Source of the DNA: Chryseobacterium sp. OSA05B
Lineage (GTDB): Bacteria > Bacteroidota > Bacteroidia > Flavobacteriales > Weeksellaceae
Direction: 5' to 3'
Assembly: GCF_019970065.1 (NCBI RefSeq)
Contig: NZ_JAHXYH010000010.1
Span: forward strand, 1-43,250
Length of the DNA: 43,250 nucleotides
Shown here: piece after piece, positions 8,723 to 16,813 of the stretch
Position numbering within the stretch: position 1 is the first letter of the stretch
Layout: the number at the start of each line of letters is the position of its first letter
Program-made: the position numbers and the translations under genes
The notes under the pieces: generated by a model
The model's input: the letters and a program-made list of their open reading frames with translations, nothing else
Databases searched by the model: none
What the model was told of the DNA's origin: nothing

Positions 8723-10440
8723 CAAATTCCTTCGAGTTCTTCTTTTCTCTTCCTGATAAAGTCTTTGGGCCTTATCCCGTTGATTTCGTAAAACAAATCG
8801 GAAAAATTCTGTCTCGAAGAGATTCCGCACTCCTCTGCCAAGGCTTCAATGGTATAATTGAGATATTTTTTATTGGAATTTAAAAGTTTTGTGATATAAG
8901 AAATACGAAGTTCTCCTATATAGCGGTTAAAATTGACCTTTTTATGTTCATTGATATAGGTCGATAAATAGGATGTATTGGTGCCGAGTTTTGCCGCTAA
9001 TTTATTTTGAGTGAGCCCCTTCTGTATGAAACTGTTATTGATTTCAAACAGATCCAACTTGGCGGATAGTTCATGAATTTGTTCAGCTGTCAGTACACTT
9101 TTTCGCTCTTCACCAGGTAATACATTCTTTCTTTTAACTTCTTCTGTATTACTGGTGGCTTTCCTTCCTTCTTCACTCAATCTGTGCTGTAGCTCCGCAT
9201 ATTTTCTCTGGATTTTCCGCTCTTTTAAAAACCGGATAATAAATAGTCCCAGAAATAACAAAGTTAAAACAATGAAAATAATCATTGAAATGAGTCTTCC
9301 CTCACTTTTCTGCTCCAACATCTCTTTCTTGTCGATAAGCAATTTGGTATCATACTCTTTATGAATTTTAGCTGACAAATAAGTGAAATCTTTGCTGAGT
9401 ACACTATCAACTTTTAAAAGTTGCCGGGTATAATACAGTTCTTTTTCCAGGTTTTTCTCTTTCTTACTATTTTTAATCAATTCCTCGTAGCCGGGTCTGA
9501 CGTCAGGTAAGATAAAATGATGAGTATTAAAAATCGAATCTACTTTTATAAAATATTGCAGTCTTTTAGTTGTATTAATAGAGGTATAGCTTTTACCTAA
9601 ATAATAGTACACAACAGAAGCCCAGGCAAAATCCTTTGCTTTGAGGATTGGCTGTAAGGATTGGTTAAGATCTGATATGGCAGCATTGTAGTTTTTATGA
9701 TTATACTCCAAAAGTCCTTTACATTTAAAAAAGTATCCACGCTCCAAAGAAAATTCATCCATATCATAAGTCTTGGAGAGCGATACGTTGATCAAACTGT
9801 CTGATACCTTAAAATTTTTAAGATGCTGATAGCAAACAATCATCTGATGAAGACTGTTGTAATATCCCCTTGTATTATTATATAGCTCATTGGGGTGTAG
9901 GTTTTGTTTGCATTTATTCTCAAAAAAAACACTACACTCACCGAATAGTTCCAGAGCGTCCTGATAATACCCGAGGTAACTTTTGACAACGCCTAAGTGG
10001 TATTTTACTTTATACCTTAAATAGTCATCTTTTGTATTTTTAGCATACTGATACGCTTTTAGATATTCATCCAGTGCAGGCTCAAATTTTTTAAAATTAA
10101 AATAATGAATGATTCCCTTGCCAAGATACGCCGTGCTGATCAGATCATTGTCTTCAGATTTCAGCGCGGCCAGAATCGTACTGTCAGCATATCGCATTTT
10201 ATCATGACCCGATGAAGAAAAAAGTACGGCGTCCTTGTACCCCTGAACAAGACGCGAATAGTCTTTTTCTTTTTTAGCTTTTTTGATAAACAGTCTTACA
10301 GAAGGTAAAGCATCTGTATTATTTTTTTCCAGATTTTCATATTTTCTCCGAATACTGAGATAGTCCTCATTTCCAGGCTGAGAAAAAAAACTATTAAAAT
10401 GTAGTATAAAGGCAAATAATAGAAATCTAGTAACCGACAT
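8722..10440 (-). CDS. Membrane TPR/AraC-type transcriptional regulator
   Basis: A 572-aa protein. Residues 1-20 are a signal peptide (FLLFAFILHFNSFFSQ). Residues about 30-350 are TPR-like helices, including AYLGKGIIHYFNFKKFEPAL and GLLEYNHKNYNAAISDLNQS. A transmembrane segment lies near residue 385-405 (MIIFIVLTLLFLGLFIIRFL), then a short coiled region. A C-terminal AraC double-HTH domain (about 450-565) contains LAAKLGTNTSYLSTYINEHK and ALAEECGISSRQNFSDLFYE. This is a common Flavobacteriia one-component sensor with the TPR part outside the cytoplasm and the DNA-binding part inside. It is divergent from the lipoprotein/MauE set at 10720, which it may control (inference), and coupled by TGATG to rteC. 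Confidence 0.9.
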   Translation of the reverse strand: MSVTRFLLFAFILHFNSFFSQPGNEDYLSIRRKYENLEKNNTDALPSVRLFIKKAKKEKDYSRLVQGYKDAVLFSSSGHDKMRYADSTILAALKSEDNDLISTAYLGKGIIHYFNFKKFEPALDEYLKAYQYAKNTKDDYLRYKVKYHLGVVKSYLGYYQDALELFGECSVFFENKCKQNLHPNELYNNTRGYYNSLHQMIVCYQHLKNFKVSDSLINVSLSKTYDMDEFSLERGYFFKCKGLLEYNHKNYNAAISDLNQSLQPILKAKDFAWASVVYYYLGKSYTSINTTKRLQYFIKVDSIFNTHHFILPDVRPGYEELIKNSKKEKNLEKELYYTRQLLKVDSVLSKDFTYLSAKIHKEYDTKLLIDKKEMLEQKSEGRLISMIIFIVLTLLFLGLFIIRFLKERKIQRKYAELQHRLSEEGRKATSNTEEVKRKNVLPGEERKSVLTAEQIHELSAKLDLFEINNSFIQKGLTQNKLAAKLGTNTSYLSTYINEHKKVNFNRYIGELRISYITKLLNSNKKYLNYTIEALAEECGISSRQNFSDLFYEINGIRPKDFIRKRKEELEGI

Positions 10441-10719
10441 AAAGAAATTTTATAAACCAGACCCTCCAAATTTAAACATTTTATGTCAAAATACAGTGAT
10501 ATAAAAATATTTATAAAGAATATGTCTCATTTTTATAAAATACTTGATAAATAAACAATTATTTATCAAGTATTGGCGTCAAAATTTAAAAATTAGGACG
10601 TCTTTATTTTTAAAGCCTGTCACAGTGCTGTTTTTTTCCGCTGTTAACTGAGATAATTTTGGAATAAGAATTCTATCAAATCCCGGCCGGGATCACTTTT
10701 AATCTTTAAAAATTTAATC
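10441..10719. promoter_or_regulatory. Divergent regulatory region with two inverted repeats
   Basis: The region lies between the divergent AraC-type gene and the lipoprotein gene. It contains a perfect 14-bp inverted repeat, aatacttgataaat / atttatcaagtatt (10539-10552 and 10561-10574), and a perfect GC-rich palindrome atcccggccgggat at 10680-10693, striking in AT-rich surroundings. A Bacteroidota -7 box (TAATTTTG, matching TAnnTTTG) sits at 10654-10661 in the plus direction; the -33 box is not clear. The GC palindrome would fall in the 5' leader of the plus-strand transcript. Confidence 0.55.
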
Positions 10720-10923
10720 ATGAAAAAGTACATCCCTTTGATTATCAGTATCATTTTATTAACCGCGATCAGTTGCCGCCAGGTAGATAGCCTGGAAGAA
10801 AACGAGCCGAAAAAACATGTTTTAAGTCGAAACAGAACGGAGATAAACTGTAAATCCGATACAACCCAACAACAAAAAGATCCCCCCATAAAGGATGGAC
10901 AGGATTGGCGGCTTTATCAATAA
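10720..10923 (+). CDS. Small lipoprotein
   Basis: A 67-aa protein with a Lys-rich start, a hydrophobic core (YIPLIISIILLTAISC) and a good lipobox ending in Cys19 (TAISC). The mature part is short, polar and unrecognised (RQVDSLEENEPKKHVLSRNR onward), with one more Cys. It opens a tight plus-strand set with the 56-aa protein, the MauE-like protein and the Cys4 peptide. No RNA-binding or enzyme motif is visible. It could be a precursor peptide, chaperone or anchor for the set; this is inference. Confidence 0.7.
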   Translation: MKKYIPLIISIILLTAISCRQVDSLEENEPKKHVLSRNRTEINCKSDTTQQQKDPPIKDGQDWRLYQ

Positions 10924-10947
10924 ATTAACCTCTAATTTCCATTAAAA

Positions 10948-11118
10948 ATGAGTCCAAATCATGCAACCACTATATGTTCAACCGGATCAACATGCCCGAC
11001 CAGCGGCATCTGGGAGAGTATGGGGAATTTTAAAACAACCCGCCCTATAGCTAAAGGCCATAAAATGCCTGACTATTGTGGCCAAAAGTTAAAATGGAAA
11101 CTTATTCAGATAGGATAA
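10948..11118 (+). CDS. Small Cys-containing SGIW protein, 56 aa
   Basis: This gene is shorter than usual ORF cut-offs. It reads MSPNHATTICSTGSTC, then PTSGIWESMGNF, a basic linker, KGHKMPDYCGQKLKWKLI and a stop. The layout (xPxSGIWxxxG ... KGxxMPxYxGxxxxWxL) resembles small YjzC-like beta proteins whose two Trp/Gly-rich ends pack together. It has three Cys residues and no signal peptide. It lies 24 nt after the lipoprotein stop and 23 nt before the MauE-like start, so it is very probably in the same operon. The patterned Cys, Trp and Gly residues argue against chance. Confidence 0.6.
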   Translation: MSPNHATTICSTGSTCPTSGIWESMGNFKTTRPIAKGHKMPDYCGQKLKWKLIQIG

Positions 11119-11141
11119 ATCATCATACAACCTCTATCATT

Positions 11142-12635
11142 ATGAAAAATATTGCCCACATCGTATCATTACTTATAGCCTACTTCTTTGTACTGCTATT
11201 CTGTTATGCTGGCATCAGCAAAGTCCTTGATTTTGAGAATTTCCAGGTACAAATTGCTCAGTCTCCCCTACTCAGCGCATTTGCGGGATTTGTATCATAT
11301 AGTGTAATTCTCACGGAGATAATCATTGTTGGTTTTTTGCTTATTCCAAAACTTCGTTTACTGGGGCTGTATGCTTCGCTGGGTATGATGACCGCCTTTA
11401 CCATTTACATCTATCTTATTTTGAATTACAGTGATTTTGTTCCGTGTTCCTGCGGTGGTATTTTGGAGAAAATGGGTTGGACTGAACATCTCCTCTTTAA
11501 TATTGTCTGCATTTTTCTTTCATTAATCGCCGTAATTATTATTGAGAAACACAGGCAGACCAGAAAAATAAAATATATCATTTCGTCAGCTATTATAATG
11601 ATCTTATCGTGCTTAATGGTGATCATCCTTTTTTTACAATCCGAACATATTATCAAAAAGGAAAATAATTTTACAAGAAAGTTTCTGCCAAATTTTATCA
11701 CAGAACGCGAAAAGACAGATCTTGACCATGGTGATTATTATTTTGCCGGTAAAGATAATAAGGGAATATACTTAGGAAGCCGCAGTACCCCTTTAATTCT
11801 GACGAAAACCGATTACAGGTTCAAACAAACAGAATCATTCAGAATTATTCCTGACCACTCAGATTATTCTTTCAAAAGTTTACAGGTTAAAGTTAAGCAT
11901 CCTTACTATTATCTTTATGACGGAACTGTGCCTGTCATTTATCGGGGGACATTAAACGATTCTGCCGCTAAAACAATCAGCAAGGGGGATGCCTTCTTTT
12001 CCCAGTTGGCGGTAATAGATTCATCAAACTTTATTCTTCGGACCCAGGATAGCAGGACACATGAATATACCATCGCACGACTTAGTACCGGGCAGAAAAC
12101 TAATGTCACTCTATTTCCCACTATTTTAGAAAAGCAGATCGATGGTATTTTTGACTGTGATGGTAAACTGATCGAAAATCAGCAATATCCCGGAGAATTT
12201 CTCTACACGTATTTCTACAGGAACCAGCTCGTCATGATTAATGATAGTTTGCCCCATGTAAAAAGACAGTCTACCATTGATCCCATTTCTAAAGCCCAAA
12301 TGAATATCACACAGCTTTCAAACGGCACCCACATTATGAATGCTCCCCCGGTAAGGGTCAATATCCAATCCGCATTTTACGGAAACTATACCTACAATAT
12401 TTCGGGGTTGCCTGGAAAATTCGAACCTGCCAGACTGCGAAAAGGAAGAAAGGCCGTGGACATCTACAAAATAGATCGTAATGAATATATCGCAAGCTTT
12501 TATCTCCCAAAGCAAAAGGTCGATGACATCATAGTAACCTCTGAGGGCCTGTATATAATTTCAGGAAAACAATTACTCAGATATCAATTTAGAAAACCAT
12601 TAAAAGGGGAAGCCGAAAACCTTACAACAGAGTAG
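11142..12635 (+). CDS. MauE/DoxX-like membrane protein with C-terminal propeller-like domain
   Basis: I choose the ATG at 11142 (MKNIAHIVSLL, 497 aa) rather than the 11076 start, which would overlap the 56-aa gene. Residues 1-170 hold about five membrane segments of the MauE/DoxX fold, with the typical YAGISKVLDFENFQ start and a CSCGG motif near residue 120. MauE-type proteins are linked to delivery or redox state of disulfide-containing partners. A further membrane segment near residue 165-185 leads to a roughly 290-residue extracytoplasmic beta-rich domain with repeated strand pairs (YYLYDGTVPVIYRG, DDIIVTSEGLYIISGKQLLR), probably a beta-propeller. It sits just before a Cys4 exported peptide gene, fitting a role in oxidation or export of that peptide (inference). 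Confidence 0.8.
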   Translation: MKNIAHIVSLLIAYFFVLLFCYAGISKVLDFENFQVQIAQSPLLSAFAGFVSYSVILTEIIIVGFLLIPKLRLLGLYASLGMMTAFTIYIYLILNYSDFVPCSCGGILEKMGWTEHLLFNIVCIFLSLIAVIIIEKHRQTRKIKYIISSAIIMILSCLMVIILFLQSEHIIKKENNFTRKFLPNFITEREKTDLDHGDYYFAGKDNKGIYLGSRSTPLILTKTDYRFKQTESFRIIPDHSDYSFKSLQVKVKHPYYYLYDGTVPVIYRGTLNDSAAKTISKGDAFFSQLAVIDSSNFILRTQDSRTHEYTIARLSTGQKTNVTLFPTILEKQIDGIFDCDGKLIENQQYPGEFLYTYFYRNQLVMINDSLPHVKRQSTIDPISKAQMNITQLSNGTHIMNAPPVRVNIQSAFYGNYTYNISGLPGKFEPARLRKGRKAVDIYKIDRNEYIASFYLPKQKVDDIIVTSEGLYIISGKQLLRYQFRKPLKGEAENLTTE

Positions 12636-12658
12636 GCATCACTAAATATTTTTTTATT

Positions 12659-12919
12659 ATGAAAAAGCTAATGATCCCTGCTGCTTTAGTATTACTGGGC
12701 ACAGGCGCTGCTTTTGCAACCAAAGCAGCAAACAACACCAAAGGTGCAGTAATTCCAACGTATCGTATGGACCCCGAATCGGGACTCTGCGTACAGGTTG
12801 GACAGGAATGCAGTACCATTCAGAATGTAGTCTGCAGGTGGACAGCAGACGGAGTAACACCTCTACATCGTGCTCCGATAAGCCCTACCGAGTGTGGCAG
12901 TGTTTTATTTAAACCTTAA
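12659..12919 (+). CDS. DUF6520-like exported Cys4 peptide
   Basis: An 86-aa protein with a signal peptide (MKKLMIPAALVLLGTGAAFA) and a short mature part holding four Cys residues (GLCVQVGQECSTIQNVVCRW ... PTECGSVLF). This resembles DUF6520-type small proteins of Flavobacteriia, which have the same MKK...LGTGAAFA start and spaced Cys. It follows the MauE-like gene by 23 nt and ends 9 nt before a shared convergent terminator. Four Cys suggest two disulfides in the periplasm or outside. Whether it is a secreted signal, a bacteriocin-like peptide or a structural factor is unknown. Confidence 0.75.
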   Translation: MKKLMIPAALVLLGTGAAFATKAANNTKGAVIPTYRMDPESGLCVQVGQECSTIQNVVCRWTADGVTPLHRAPISPTECGSVLFKP

Positions 12920-12927
12920 AAAAGAAA

Positions 12928-12949
12928 GAGGATGCTACTGAGCATCCTT
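12928..12949. terminator. Convergent terminator overlapping the end of the S9 gene
   Basis: aggatgct (12929-12936) pairs with agcatcct (12941-12948) around loop actg, with A and T runs on the two sides, so it can stop transcripts from both strands. The right arm is inside the last codons of the minus-strand peptidase (KKDAQ and stop). Confidence 0.85.
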
Positions 12950-15421
12950 TTTCATTTGTTGATCTATCCATTCAATATCTGATTTATCTTTTAAAAAGTA
13001 ATCCCACCAGTCAATCATTCTCCGATTTAAGTCTCTATTCTCCCTGGTCCCGATTCCCAAATCATGTCCTCCATTCCTGTACAATAACGCCACAACCTGT
13101 TTACCGCTTCTTTTCAGAGCTATATAAAATTCCATAGTCTGTTCAGGCACCACGTTCTGATCCTTCAGCCCGGTCCACAATAAGATGGGAGCGCCTACCC
13201 TATCTGCATTCAGGATGGGGTTGTTCCTCATGTACAATTCTTTATCCTTAAAAAAAGAACGCTCCATTTCATACTGTCCGGTTTCCAACTGCCAGTAATG
13301 AGGACTGGAATAATTCCTGTTATATGAGAAATAAGAACTGACCAGATCACTTACTCCGGAACCGGAAATATAGGCTGAAAAACGATTAGAATGAGTGGCT
13401 ATAAAATTCGTTAAGTAACTCCCGAATGAGTGTCCTATTAATCCAAATCTATTAAGTTTCAAGGGATATTTCTTTAAAGCATCCAAAGAGCGCTCCACTG
13501 CATCCAGACCGGAGGTGCCCGGAGAACCGTTTTCGATCACAACATCCGGAAGATAGACAAAATATCCTCTTTCCACTAAGGTCCTGATATTAAAACCTAT
13601 CTCATCATATCTGGGCAGTAGATAATTTTTAGCCTGATCGGACTGCTTCTGATAAATATGAACAATAACAGGATATTCCTGTAAGGGATTATAATTGACG
13701 GGGTAATATAAAATCCCCTTTAGCGGTATTCCCAAAGAAGTTGTATATGAAATAATCTGTTGCCTGAGTAATACCGCTTTCCGATCCGATGATTCACTCT
13801 CCAGTAAAAGTTTCTTTTCATGTTCCCTGGCTTCCACCATCCAGAGTTCGGGAGGTTTGTTAAAGTTTTCTTCCAAACCAGCCATTTTCGTCAAGTCCCT
13901 GCTAAAGACTATTGATTTTACATGATTGGAGGAGAAATACATTAATTTGCTTTTTCCATTCTTAAAAAACTCATAGGAAACTTCTCCCTTCTCACTATCC
14001 TCTATTTTTAAGACTAAGCCGTTATGATCATGTACAACGCTCTGATAAAAATTATATCCTGTGCACAATGACTTTTGCTCCCCTCCAATCATCTGAACCT
14101 TTTGTCCTCTACTGATACTAAGCCTATCCGTCTTCCGCGATTGCACAGAGTACATCCATATCCCTGAATCACTTTCAAAATAGATGGTTTTTGAATCCTC
14201 ACTGAAATAAGGTTTTTTCAATCCTTCCCCCCGAATCTTCTGCTTTTCCAATGTTTTTACATGAAGCAGATGCCAAATACCACGTGTGTCTGTGAATAAG
14301 ATCAGACTTCCGTCTTTTGAACTCACTGATCTGTTCCCTACTCTGCCTATGCTTATTCTCTTTCCTGTTAAAGTATCATAAAGGGATAGATTCAGGTCAG
14401 GAATATGATGTACATAATCCTGTAACTCATCTCCACGAAAGACCACGAAATAACGATCGCTGCCAATCGAGCTTATGGTTTCATTTTCCAGAGTGCTAAA
14501 AGGGATTGCTCTATCACGGCCAGACTTCCAGTTCCAGTATCTTCGAGACGGTTTTCTCCCAAACTCTCTGCTTTCAAGATTCCGGTCATTCCCATACCAG
14601 ATTTCAACTTCATTTTCAGGGTATGGAACATTCTTAACCGCCTCAATTAAGAATGAGTCTCCTTTACCAATTTCCTTTAAGGTCAGGTAATCTGCCAGAG
14701 TCCCTTCTTTTCCCAGCGGATAAGACCACGTTTCCTTTCCTATATCCATCAGCATGATATTACGAAAACCTTTTCCTGACGATTGCCTGTAAATGGCCAC
14801 ATACCGATCTGAATCCGTAAACTCCATGCGCTCAAAATCATCCAGATCCAGCAATTTTCTAAAACCGGGGTTCTGGAATTTCAGGATTTCATGGCCTTCT
14901 TGGGTTTTTGCCTGCACCATAAGATTTCCTTTCCCGTCGGTAATATAATATTCCACACCAGCATATTGGGCTAAGATCTTGCCTTCGGCATCCATGATCT
15001 GTAATTGCCCGGATCGGTTTAAAATACAATATCCATCAGCAGACCATACCCCGCTCTGTTTCACCTCGCCGTAGCTGATATTTTTCTTTGACAGAAGATT
15101 CCACCAGGATGCCTGCCCTTGCCCGGTAAGCATTGCATGGTGATCATCCAACAGCTCAATCATAGAAGCTTTAGCAGCCATATACTTATCTCCCTTTTTA
15201 TTCTTCGTATCAAAAATAAGGATGCTGTCCTGATCAGTATATCTTTTCTTCACCGCTACCCATCTCCCATCCGGAGACATGGAAAGACCATCTGTCTCAT
15301 AAAATTTTGAGATCCACTGATCTAAGGTATCCCTCTGTGCTCCCTGTTGCCCCGAAACCAAACCTACTATTACCACAAACCATACAAAAAGACAGCGTTT
15401 CCTTATTCTCTTAATAGCCAT
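12935..15421 (-). CDS. S9-family prolyl-oligopeptidase-like secreted peptidase
   Basis: An 828-aa protein. An N-terminal signal peptide (LFVWFVVIVGLVSGQQ) is followed by a beta-propeller-like half (residues about 30-560; SMSPDGRWVAVKK) and a C-terminal alpha/beta-hydrolase domain. The nucleophile elbow is GHSFGSY (Ser in LNRFGLIGHSFGSYLTNF); the acid is probably the Asp in LLWTGLKDQNVVP and the base the His in YRNGGHDLG, completing a Ser-Asp-His triad. Expected activity is cleavage of short peptides, periplasmic or outer-membrane facing. It is third in the SusC-SusD-S9 operon and overlaps the SusD stop by 11 nt, suggesting that peptides taken up by the SusCD pair are its substrates. Confidence 0.9.
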   Translation of the reverse strand: MAIKRIRKRCLFVWFVVIVGLVSGQQGAQRDTLDQWISKFYETDGLSMSPDGRWVAVKKRYTDQDSILIFDTKNKKGDKYMAAKASMIELLDDHHAMLTGQGQASWWNLLSKKNISYGEVKQSGVWSADGYCILNRSGQLQIMDAEGKILAQYAGVEYYITDGKGNLMVQAKTQEGHEILKFQNPGFRKLLDLDDFERMEFTDSDRYVAIYRQSSGKGFRNIMLMDIGKETWSYPLGKEGTLADYLTLKEIGKGDSFLIEAVKNVPYPENEVEIWYGNDRNLESREFGRKPSRRYWNWKSGRDRAIPFSTLENETISSIGSDRYFVVFRGDELQDYVHHIPDLNLSLYDTLTGKRISIGRVGNRSVSSKDGSLILFTDTRGIWHLLHVKTLEKQKIRGEGLKKPYFSEDSKTIYFESDSGIWMYSVQSRKTDRLSISRGQKVQMIGGEQKSLCTGYNFYQSVVHDHNGLVLKIEDSEKGEVSYEFFKNGKSKLMYFSSNHVKSIVFSRDLTKMAGLEENFNKPPELWMVEAREHEKKLLLESESSDRKAVLLRQQIISYTTSLGIPLKGILYYPVNYNPLQEYPVIVHIYQKQSDQAKNYLLPRYDEIGFNIRTLVERGYFVYLPDVVIENGSPGTSGLDAVERSLDALKKYPLKLNRFGLIGHSFGSYLTNFIATHSNRFSAYISGSGVSDLVSSYFSYNRNYSSPHYWQLETGQYEMERSFFKDKELYMRNNPILNADRVGAPILLWTGLKDQNVVPEQTMEFYIALKRSGKQVVALLYRNGGHDLGIGTRENRDLNRRMIDWWDYFLKDKSDIEWIDQQMKKDAQ

Positions 15422-16802
15422 TATTCTGAGGTTTAAGATTAGAATTCAGCAGCAGTTCCTTTTGCGGAACCGGCCACACCCTGTGATATTCTTTCCAGTT
15501 GGGCTTTACCGGAGGAAGTGTAGCAAGACTCCCGAATCTTTTAAGATCCATAAAACGGTGACCCATTTCACAGAAGAATTCTCTTCGGTTCTCAGAAACG
15601 ATCTCATCCAGCACTGCCTGCTGGGAATTCATCCCCGTTAAAGCAGAAAGCCCCGCACGAAGTCTGGTATAATTGATATAGGGAAGAGCCTCAGAGAGTT
15701 TATTTTGCCTGGCCAGAGCTTCAGCCAGACTCAGATAAACTTCCTCCACCCTAAAGACAACAGAATACTCCGTAGGATTTGCTGCGCGGTTCTTATATTT
15801 ATCAGCGCGGTACCAGGTATTCTGATTGACCGTTACGGGCATGATCCAGTTCTGTCTTCGCTTATCACCTGGTGAGAAAGCGCTCACCAGATCATTGTTT
15901 AGGGCATACAGTCCAGGAGCCGAATCAGAGAAATAATAGGTCTGTACCTCACTGGTCGGGTCATTATTATTTTTAGGTTTAAGCTGCCAGAGGATATGGG
16001 TCCCTGATTTTTGAAAAACTTTAGTAATGTCCTGTTCAAAAGTATACGAGGGACTGGATGCAATGGTTTTTAAAACATCTTCTGCTTCATTCCACTTTCC
16101 CTGGAGCATGTATATTTTGGCCAGCATCAGCTGTGCGACTTTACGGTTAGGAAAAATTCTTTCAGCACTCCTGTACTGGTCAGACAAAAGATCCGAAGAC
16201 TCCTTAAAGTCAGATTCCAGTCTCAAAACAACTTCTGCAGCGGAGGTTTTGGATAAGGACTGATTGACCTTATAATCCGTTGTGAGTGGCATTGGGATAT
16301 CTCCGAAAACCTGCTGGAGGTAGAAAAAAAGAAGGGATCTTATCAGCAGAGCCTCCCCTTTTATCCTGCTTTTTTCAGACTGCGGTAGTGATTTTGAGTT
16401 CTCCGCTCCTTCCATAATAGCATTGGCCATATATACCTCTTTGTAGGCTGAAGACCAGTACATATATACCGCAGAATTTGATGCGATCTGAAGGTTCTTA
16501 TAGAGATCAAGCGCTCCACTGCTCTCCCCGGAAGCGTAATAGCAGACCAGGTCATCCGTATAGCTCCCCAATAGCACTCCACTTCCCTGCGTTCCTCCTG
16601 ACAGGGGGGAATTATCCCATAAGTTAGCATAAAGCCCCGCCAAAGCTGCATTGGCCGTCTTCACACTCTCGAAAACCTGCCCGGTATCCAGCTGGTCGGA
16701 AGGGGTATCGACTTCCAGCAGATTTTCACATCCTGCCAATACGTGCAGGACTGCCCATACAGCAACAATCTTTCTTATAGTAATCGCTTTAAATAATTTC
16801 AT
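15411..16802 (-). CDS. SusD/RagB-family outer-membrane lipoprotein
   Basis: A 463-aa protein with a lipoprotein signal (LHVLAGC, lipidated Cys25). It shows typical SusD/RagB features: the N-terminal LEVDTPSDQLDTGQVFESVKT, TPR-like helices (GEALLIRSLLFFYLQQVFGD, AQLMLAKIYMLQGKWNEAED) and the C-terminal VFRVEEVYLSLAEALARQNK and NRREFFCEMGHRFMDLKRFG signatures. SusD-like proteins form a lid on the SusC channel and capture ligand at the cell surface. It starts 11 nt after the SusC stop and overlaps the S9 gene, giving a three-gene operon. With a peptidase and no glycoside hydrolase, peptide is the likelier ligand. Confidence 0.92.
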   Translation of the reverse strand: MKLFKAITIRKIVAVWAVLHVLAGCENLLEVDTPSDQLDTGQVFESVKTANAALAGLYANLWDNSPLSGGTQGSGVLLGSYTDDLVCYYASGESSGALDLYKNLQIASNSAVYMYWSSAYKEVYMANAIMEGAENSKSLPQSEKSRIKGEALLIRSLLFFYLQQVFGDIPMPLTTDYKVNQSLSKTSAAEVVLRLESDFKESSDLLSDQYRSAERIFPNRKVAQLMLAKIYMLQGKWNEAEDVLKTIASSPSYTFEQDITKVFQKSGTHILWQLKPKNNNDPTSEVQTYYFSDSAPGLYALNNDLVSAFSPGDKRRQNWIMPVTVNQNTWYRADKYKNRAANPTEYSVVFRVEEVYLSLAEALARQNKLSEALPYINYTRLRAGLSALTGMNSQQAVLDEIVSENRREFFCEMGHRFMDLKRFGSLATLPPVKPNWKEYHRVWPVPQKELLLNSNLKPQNNGY

Positions 16803-16813
16803 GATTTCTGGTT

